Source: Atherix ibis
Taxonomy: Eukaryota; Arthropoda; Insecta; Diptera; Athericidae
Direction of reading: 5' to 3'
DNA length: 64,000 bases
NCBI GenBank assembly: GCA_958298945.1
Contig: OY282606.1
Location: forward strand, 94,371,696 to 94,435,695
The notes under the pieces were generated by a model that saw nothing but the letters and a program-made list of their open reading frames with translations, searched no databases and was not told where the DNA came from. Both the position numbers and the translations under genes were made by a program. Position 1 is the first letter of the stretch. Each line of letters opens with the position of its first letter. Below, in pieces: positions 57,730-64,000 of this stretch.

Positions 57730-58870
57730 AGCCATTTATTAGTTTCCTTAAAGTCAAAAGAAAATACACATATTAAAAGCAAGTTGAATCTAAATATAAT
57801 TATGCATAATATCATTCAGATTATCACTATGACGCAGTTTGTAAGCATACATCCGAACATCGAAATTGTCGATGACTTTTCCTAAAAAAATTGGATCAAC
57901 GGCCGTAATTTCTTGTCGAATATTATTCTTTATATAGTCCCAAAGTAAAAATTCCAACGGAGTCAAATCGCAAGATCTTAGCGGCAAATTTACTTAACAG
58001 TTTCGTGACATAATGCATAGGTTTTTCGTAGATCACATGAGGTTTGTCCGCGCTCCAGATTTATATAGTCCCAAAGAAAAAAGTGCCAACGGTGTCAAAT
58101 CGCAAGATCTTACCGCAAAATTCACTTCGCAGTTTCGTGACATTATTCGCAAAATACCCATATTCTTACATGTTGTGTGACTCGTAGCGCCATCTTGTTT
58201 ATATCAAACCTCATCATTCACATTCAATTTATACAATTTCAGCCACACAAAGTTAATTGACATGTCACAATATCGTTTAGAATTCCCTGTAATGGTCGAT
58301 TCAAGATCATTGTCTAAGAGGCTCACAAAAACTGCACCAAACAGTCATTTTTTTAGGAAGCATCAATTTTTCGTAGATCATATGAGATTTTTCCGCGCCC
58401 CGGATTTATAAAGTCACAGAGAAAAAAGTTCAACGGTGTCAAATTGCAAGATCTTGGCGGGCAATGCAGTTTGCTGACATTATTCTATTACCGAATTTAG
58501 TGCAGCAACACACCCATATTCTGACATGTTACGTAACTCGTAGCGCCGTCTCGTTGAAATCAAACCTCATCATTCACATTCAATTTATACAATTCCTACC
58601 ACAAAAAATTCATTAACATGTCACAATATCGTTCATAATTCCCTGTAATGGCCGCTTCACGATCATCTTCAAAGAAGCTCACAAAATCGCACCAAACCGT
58701 CACCTTTTTAGGATGCATCAATTTTTCGTAAATCACATGAGGTTTTTCGGTGCCCCAGATTCGACAATTTTATTTGTTAAAGTAGTGCTTCGTCGCTAAA
58801 AATGTCATTTTTAATTAAATGTCATTTTTACAGAATGTCGGTTTTCGTAGTAAGTTTGAGTGATTATTAA
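57730..58870 (-). mobile_element. Family E remnant with internal tandem triplication
   Basis: Minus-strand reading from 58870 gives NKIVESGAP-like NKQNCRIWG, KPHVIYEKLMHPKKVTVW, CDFV, then the middle of the transposase, and at 57987-57790 PLRSCDLTPLEFLLWDYIKN, NIRQEITAVDPIFLGKVIDN and a C-terminus LRHSDNLNDIMHNY. The segment between is present three times (57929-58059, truncated; 58060-58404; 58405-58759). Lies within an intron or downstream of the secreted-protein exons. Confidence 0.78.
57929..58759 (-). repeat. Three tandem units of 131, 345 and 355 bp
   Basis: Each unit starts TTTATA(T/A)AGTC and ends at a GC(G/C)CC(A/C)GA-like sequence; units 2 and 3 share whole blocks such as CCTCATCATTCACATTCAAT and CAATTTTTCGTA. 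Unit 1 lacks about 210 bp of the middle. Confidence 0.87.
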
Positions 58871-61800
58871 TGACAATATCACTAAAATTTAAAAAAAAAA
58901 AGTCTTAAGATGTTTGTTTTAATAGATATTTTCAAAGTCGAAATTAAATTGAACAGATAAGCTACCCTATATAAAGCGATAAAAATATCTTTTGATTCTT
59001 GATAGGAAAAAAAACTAATCATTTCGCAAGTAATCAAACATTGCTATTATTTTGATCAATAGATTGATAAAAAATTATTCGTTGAACTAAATAGTATTTT
59101 TTAAAAATCAATAATATTATAATATTAAATTAAAATATCGTTTTTTTTTAAATTTTTTGAAATGAGTTTTTCCTAATAGAACTTTTATTTTTAATAATTT
59201 TTCTTGTACTATTTTACGTAATATTAAAATATTCAGTTATAGTTCATTCAACCATCTAGCTTATTATTACATAAAAAGAACATAATGTAAACTATTATTT
59301 TCCTACGTATAAAACTATGTATCTAGAAATGACCTCCAAAACTACTTAAAACTACTTAACAATAATTAAACTACTATTATTATAACTATAATTCCCATTC
59401 GTTTAGTTTTTTTTTTTTAAATTGTGCAATAAGTATTTTATACTTTTTGTGTAGATAATTCCACAAAAGAGAATATAGTATCGAAAAAAACTGAAATTTT
59501 TATTTAAAAAGTAAAAACTTTCATTATCTGATTATTATTGTATTTTTTTTTTTTCTTCAATGTATTGTAACTACAAAATATTCTTACCCATTTAATATGA
59601 TGTTTGTATACAAGCAACTATATGTCTGTACTCATAAAAAAATATATAATAAGAAAATATGTTTTTGAATAAAGCTTAAAAAGAACTTAAAATAAGATTA
59701 TAATTAACCTTTAATTATTACAATTCAATATGAAACATTGAATCGTGACAGAAACTTTCAAAATTTTAACAGCAAATTTACTGGTATCATTACTCTTATA
59801 ACTCTTATCTTGTAACAATCAGCTTTTCATTCAAACTGAATTTTCCAAATAATATTCAAGGTATTTGCTTATTAATGAAAAGAAAATTTAAAAAAAAAAA
59901 TACTTTTATTTTATTAATAGAAAATTAAATTGATATATTTATGATATAGTTTATGCATAATTTCTTTAAAAATGATTAATTCAATAACTGAAATTCTTAA
60001 AATCATTTTAAACTATTAGATTAGAAAACTATACTATTCTTTTACTTCTATCTACAACTATAAATGTATTGTAAAATATAAGATTTTTATCGTAAATTAA
60101 GTTATAATACTGCGGAGTAAACACTCATCCACTAGTCTTCAACTCAACTAATAAGAGCTAGAAGATTCTAATAAGTCTTATGGACAATGTCACTTTAGTA
60201 TCCGATGATTGTTTTTGTGGGGGAAAGTTCTCTTACGAGTAAGTTATAATGACAGGAATGAAATTTTTTGTAATTGGAGTGAACAAAGGGAACATTTAAA
60301 CATAAAAGGAGGTAGTGAACAAAGGGAACATTTAAACATAAAAGAAGATATTGATTTGTAAGGAGTGGATGTGATAGGAATTGGAACGTTTCAGTTTCAT
60401 AAGTCCAAATTGGTTTTATAACTGCGTTGTATTGTAAAAGTTTATCGTTTTGAATGATTATCCATTAATCTGAGCAGTTGTTTATAATTTCAATTAGTTT
60501 TAAGTCTTTTCAGTCTATTATGTTAGTTCCAGGTTAATCTCTTGTTGAGGTGAAGTTGTAACTAACGCACTTTATCACCATGTCGAATCATGTTACCATT
60601 AAGGTATAAATGGGAAGGTTGCCCTTGGTAAAGAGTAAAAGTAATGTGTGCACATTTTTTTGTCTTTACCAAGTGCAACATTCCTCGAAAAGGAAGATTG
60701 GAATTGCAAATTATTTGGAGCTATAACAGGATTTGTAAGGGTAGTAATTATGGCCGTATGATAGTTTTAGAATCAAATGGGATGGCATGAAGATAAATCC
60801 ACCTCAAATAGAATATATTTCTGTGTATTTTAAATTAACTGCTACTTGAAAATGCTATTGGAAGAGATATGAATTTACAATAAGATAGTATATGTGAGAA
60901 AGGAAGCTCCTGAATTTCCAGAGGAGCCAGATATTTCAATTATAATTACAATCTATAAAAAATTTGTTTCTGTAATTATCTTAATAGGTACATGCTCGTA
61001 TATTAAATTAATACATGTAAATGTTAATTAATTACATGGATAAATGGTAGCCATTTATATCCCATCTTACAAATTGTTACAAATTTAAGATTTGTTTTCT
61101 TTTATTGTAATTTTTTCTATTTTATTTATAATTTGAAATTATTACAAATATTTCCAATTTGAATATAATGAATTGTTATTATTAAAATCAATAGCATTAC
61201 AATTATGCTGAATTGTTTACAAGTAAACGTTAAAATGATAATTGATTTGGTTGAAATCGATAAGGCTATTAATTAAATTCGATCGATATTTAAGCAAGAT
61301 AGCATTCAGTAATGCTTTAAGATAAATAGCCTCTTGTACTGTTAATTATTTTGTGACAATTTTAATTAAAGTGTCGCTCCATATGCCAGTTAACCAGCTA
61401 TTTAACTATTCGGCTAGCCTTCCAGGCATTCAACAACTTACCAGATATTCAATACTAAATCGTCGGTATGACTCTTATTTAAGTAATTTTCGGACCTGAA
61501 ATACGCTTGAAAGTGCACCAAGATATGTGTGAACAAGATACTTCAACATAGAAATTAGTCTCTTATAAAATGCATATATGTAAATAATTAATAACCTAAT
61601 ATATAATAAATATGTACATACATTTAACAAAAAGTTAGAAAAGCAATCAAAAATTTTAACAAAATTATACAAGATTTATTAAGCAACAATAAGTACATTT
61701 ATCTTTTCTACCAATTGACATGAAATATATATATATATATACTATTTATTTGGATTGGAAAATGTAAATTTTCTTAAGAGTTTTCTATAATTTATTAAGA

Positions 61801-61984
61801 GATAATTTGTCAATTAATTTGCCACAAAAAATAATAAAAGTTCTATCAAAATTTATGCGTGACTAGAAAAGAAGAACAAAGCATAAAAATTAAATAACGA
61901 TAATACTAATAAATAACTTTCACTTTAAATTTTATACAAATGCTTTTTCACTCATTATCCCCACTTAGTATATAGTCAATACCT
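58871..61984. other. AT-rich spacer, no exon recognised
   Basis: 60120-60900 is a little less AT-rich, but neither strand gives a motif-bearing frame. It could include the unrecognised 3' part of the secreted-protein gene. Confidence 0.45.
60278..60349 (+). repeat. Two-copy 36-bp tandem repeat
   Basis: AGTGAACAAAGGGAACATTT continuing TAAACATAAAAG occurs at 60278 and again at 60314, with one or two differences near the unit end. Confidence 0.9.
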
Positions 61985-62290
61985 TTACAATGGAGAGCTA
62001 TTCAGTTTTCGTATAAAACGTTAATGAGAATCGCAAAAGTGCTTCAGAGCGGTTTCATATCGTTGAAACGACACAAAACGGAAAAATTCAACTGAATACA
62101 TGGCATTAGTTTGTTTATCTTCATATAAACGAAAATAACAGTTAGTCCATGGAGTTTTTCTTGTTATTTGGCGCCAAGTCGACTCAAAGACATCCGACAG
62201 TCCACCTTCGAAAGAAAAACTATTAAAATTTGGGTCAACAGTTTACTTAGACGTGCTTCTTGGACCAGTTTCATTGCTTTGCTTTACAAG
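61985..62290 (+). mobile_element. Possible family E N-terminal remnant
   Basis: Mixed frames recall the N-terminus of this transposase family: MESYSVFV near 61990 and a KTIKIWVNSLL-like helix near 62230. The evidence is weak and no terminal repeat or longer match supports it. Confidence 0.3.
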
Positions 62291-62934
62291 TATACCATAT
62301 ATTGTATATAAGCATCCATGTACGCACCTATCATACTTGACATAATCTTAATTAAAACTACTTTAAAAACAAATTCATTTCATTCACACATGTACGTGCA
62401 TATATCAATTATTATTCAGCGTTTTTAGTTTTCCACACTCTTATTAATTCATCTACTTTTTCGAATTACAACTATTTTCACAGCCTATCATTTAAGATAG
62501 TCAAAAAAAATTTAATAGTAAAAAATTATTCTGATGCTCGTCGATCATGAGAACGACTGAAAACACACTTGCAAGTGGGTGGACAAACATGGTCTGATCA
62601 ATGTGCCTTCAGTAAATATGAAAACTGACCAAAGACATTACCTTTTTTTTTTGAAAAATATTTCATAAATATTGTGGAAAATCGTATAAGTATGTGTATG
62701 TGGGATACTATAAGACTCAATATTTTATGGGAAATCTTTTAATTTATGTTACTAATGCGTAACACTCGTTTTGCAATAATTTGCAGACTGTTCCACAAAC
62801 GTAATGATATGAATAATAGTTCATATATATTAATTTTTCTCAAAATAGGCAATGGTCTTTAATTAATTGTATTTTGCACAATTTTATAGATATTTTTATG
62901 ACCACAAAAACTAAATTAGGGCATGTCTTTTATA
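62291..62934. other. AT-rich spacer, no gene seen
   Basis: Nothing recognised. Confidence 0.5.
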
Positions 62935-63190
62935 TTGGGTTCGGAAAGACGATTTTCTTATAGTGAATTTATATTTTATTCTGGCTTTTTTTTCTTTAAG
63001 CGAATCATTCAATTTGTCCAACTGATGACAGTACACATCAGAATTGATCGTTGTGTTGCTCGGTAGAAGGTCAAAATAAACGATTCCTTTGAAATCCCAC
63101 CAAACAGATAGCATAACCTTTTTTTGATGAATATTGGCTTTTGAAGCCGGTTCATCTATTCTACTCCAGGATCTTTTGCGCTTAACATTA
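62935..63190 (-). mobile_element. Mariner family C, copy 4, deleted and interrupted
   Basis: Left terminus TTGGGTTCGGAAAGACGATT after TA, missing the TGTCC-AATTTCG part of the terminus. Most of the C-terminal coding region is deleted; the minus strand keeps KRKRSWSRIDEPASKANIHQ and VYCHQLDKLNDSLKEK. A family D mariner interrupts it at the TA at 63189-63190, and the rest lies beyond the window. Confidence 0.85.
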
Positions 63191-64000
63191 CGAGGGTCGT
63201 TCAATAAGTCCTTCGAAAAAGATGGAAAAAAACTGTTTTTAAAAAAAAAAAATTTTATTTTTCAACATAATCTCCTTTTTGTTCTATACACTTTTCCAAC
63301 CGTTTTTCCAAAATTTTAATCCCGTCCCAAAAATAGGATTTCGGAAGTTCTGCTAAATACTCACTCGTTTGAGCAATGACGTCCTCGTTGGAAGTGAACC
63401 GTCGTCCGCCAAGCCATTTCTTCAGATTGGGGAAAAGAAAATAGTCACTCGGGGCCAAATCTGGTGAATAAGCGGGATGATGCAACAATTCCATTCTCAA
63501 TTCCACAATTTTGGCCATGGAAACAGCGCAGGTGTGCACACGCGCATTGTCCTGATGCAAGAGGATTTTTTTCTTCTTCAGATGGGGGCGTTTCTCTTTC
63601 ATTTCCTCGCTCAACCGTTGCAAAAAGGACGCGTAATACGCTCCTGTTATTGTTTTTCCTTTTTCCAAGTAGTCGACAAAAATGATGCCCTGCGAATCCC
63701 AAAAGACCGTGGCCATCACCTTGCCGGCCGATGGCACAGTTTTTGCCTTCTTCGGAGCCCGTTCACCCTTGAAAATCCACTGTGATGAATGTCTCTTCGT
63801 TTCTGGAGTGTAGCAGTGTATCCAGGTTTCGTCCACAGAGACATATCGACGAAGGAATTCGGTAGGATTGCGATGAAAGAGTGCCAACATAGCCTCAGAG
63901 TCCACTACACGATTGCGCTTATTCTCCTCTGAGAGCAAACGCGGCACCCATCTTGCCGAAATTTTTTTCACAGACAATTTTTCATGCAAAATTGAAGCGA
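63191..64000 (-). mobile_element. Mariner family D, copy 3 (runs off the window)
   Basis: Terminus CGAGGGTCGTTCAATAAGTC at 63191 preceded by TA. By comparison with copy 1 about 480 bp lie beyond the window edge. Confidence 0.93.
63255..64000 (-). CDS. Mariner family D transposase, open as far as seen (partial)
   Basis: Minus-strand frame open from the window edge to the stop at 63255-63257, about 248 codons. It covers the SILHEKLSVKKISARWVPRL linker, VDETWIHCYTPETKRHSSQW, GKVMATVFWDSQGIIFVDYL, LHQDNARVHTCAVSM and LAPSDYFLFPNLKKWLGGRR, ending EQKGDYVEK. All three catalytic Asp are present and none of the lesions of copies 1 and 2 occurs here. This is the best candidate in the window for a functional mariner, subject to the unseen N-terminal ~100 codons. 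Confidence 0.9.
   Translation of the reverse strand, partial: ASILHEKLSVKKISARWVPRLLSEENKRNRVVDSEAMLALFHRNPTEFLRRYVSVDETWIHCYTPETKRHSSQWIFKGERAPKKAKTVPSAGKVMATVFWDSQGIIFVDYLEKGKTITGAYYASFLQRLSEEMKEKRPHLKKKKILLHQDNARVHTCAVSMAKIVELRMELLHHPAYSPDLAPSDYFLFPNLKKWLGGRRFTSNEDVIAQTSEYLAELPKSYFWDGIKILEKRLEKCIEQKGDYVEK

Noticed and set aside
61725..61742. TA microsatellite as a regulatory element
   Set aside because: Simple repeat in AT-rich DNA with no nearby gene start.

Overview
The window is about three-quarters A+T. It has spliced genes with GT..AG introns of about 60-130 bp, TATA/initiator promoters, secreted chitin-binding (Rebers-Riddiford, RR) cuticular protein genes and many Tc1/mariner elements. 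This is nuclear DNA of an insect. The short introns and the TATA plus TCAGT initiator style would suit a dipteran, but species and order cannot be fixed from the sequence alone. There are no rRNA, tRNA, CRISPR or bacterial-type features.

Host genes. Five complete three-exon RR-2 cuticular protein genes lie at 28965-29732 (+), 33431-34073 (-), 37279-37796 (-), 44365-44919 (-) and 49979-50548 (-). All share one plan: TATA box, initiator about 30 bp downstream, a 15-nt first coding exon, a phase-0 intron, a second exon completing an 18-residue signal peptide plus a His/Gly-rich linker and the first half of the RR-2 domain, a phase-1 intron, and a third exon with the rest. They form a tandem array probably deploying matrix proteins to chitinous cuticle. 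The last exons of a divergent RR protein are at 18737-19147 (+), with a possible upstream exon at 14692-14766. The first two exons of another secreted-protein gene are at 55468-57487 (+); its downstream exons are not identified.

Mobile DNA. Most of the rest that is recognisable is transposon. 1390-4335 is a 5'-truncated RTE-like LINE with one in-frame stop. 4461-6999 is a mariner (family A) split by a second mariner at 5411-6702. 9843-10810 is an old mariner. 15821-16934 is mariner family B. 20589-22257 is a full-length Tc1-like element with an intact 341-aa transposase and double (IR/DR) termini. 22817-24108, 38719-39941 and 63191-64000 are three copies of mariner family D. 25983-26997, 35056-35960, 52076-53297 and 62935-63190 are mariner family C. 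30412-32618 is a second family A copy split by a family B copy (31089-32031). 40035-42745 is an old LINE split by a fold-back family B chimera and by a family E element. Family E, a DDE transposase with a C-terminal SCDLTPLEF-type motif, survives as at least eight decayed pieces, one with an internal triplication (57929-58759).

Layout. 1-9800: LINE and nested mariners, then about 2.8 kb of plain AT-rich DNA. 9.8-18.7 kb: decayed transposons in or near the introns of the divergent RR gene. 19-28.8 kb: Tc1, mariners D and C, and AT-rich spacer. 28.9-50.6 kb: cuticle gene array interleaved with transposons. 50.7-64 kb: mariner C, the 5' part of a secreted-protein gene with a long intron holding a family E remnant, and repeat-poor AT-rich DNA. 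No new multi-gene system is evident. The most unusual observations are structural: nested insertions with readable empty sites, a 68-bp-arm palindrome, a fold-back mariner, a probable templated insertion copied from 3.3 kb away, and the tandem triplication inside a dead transposase.
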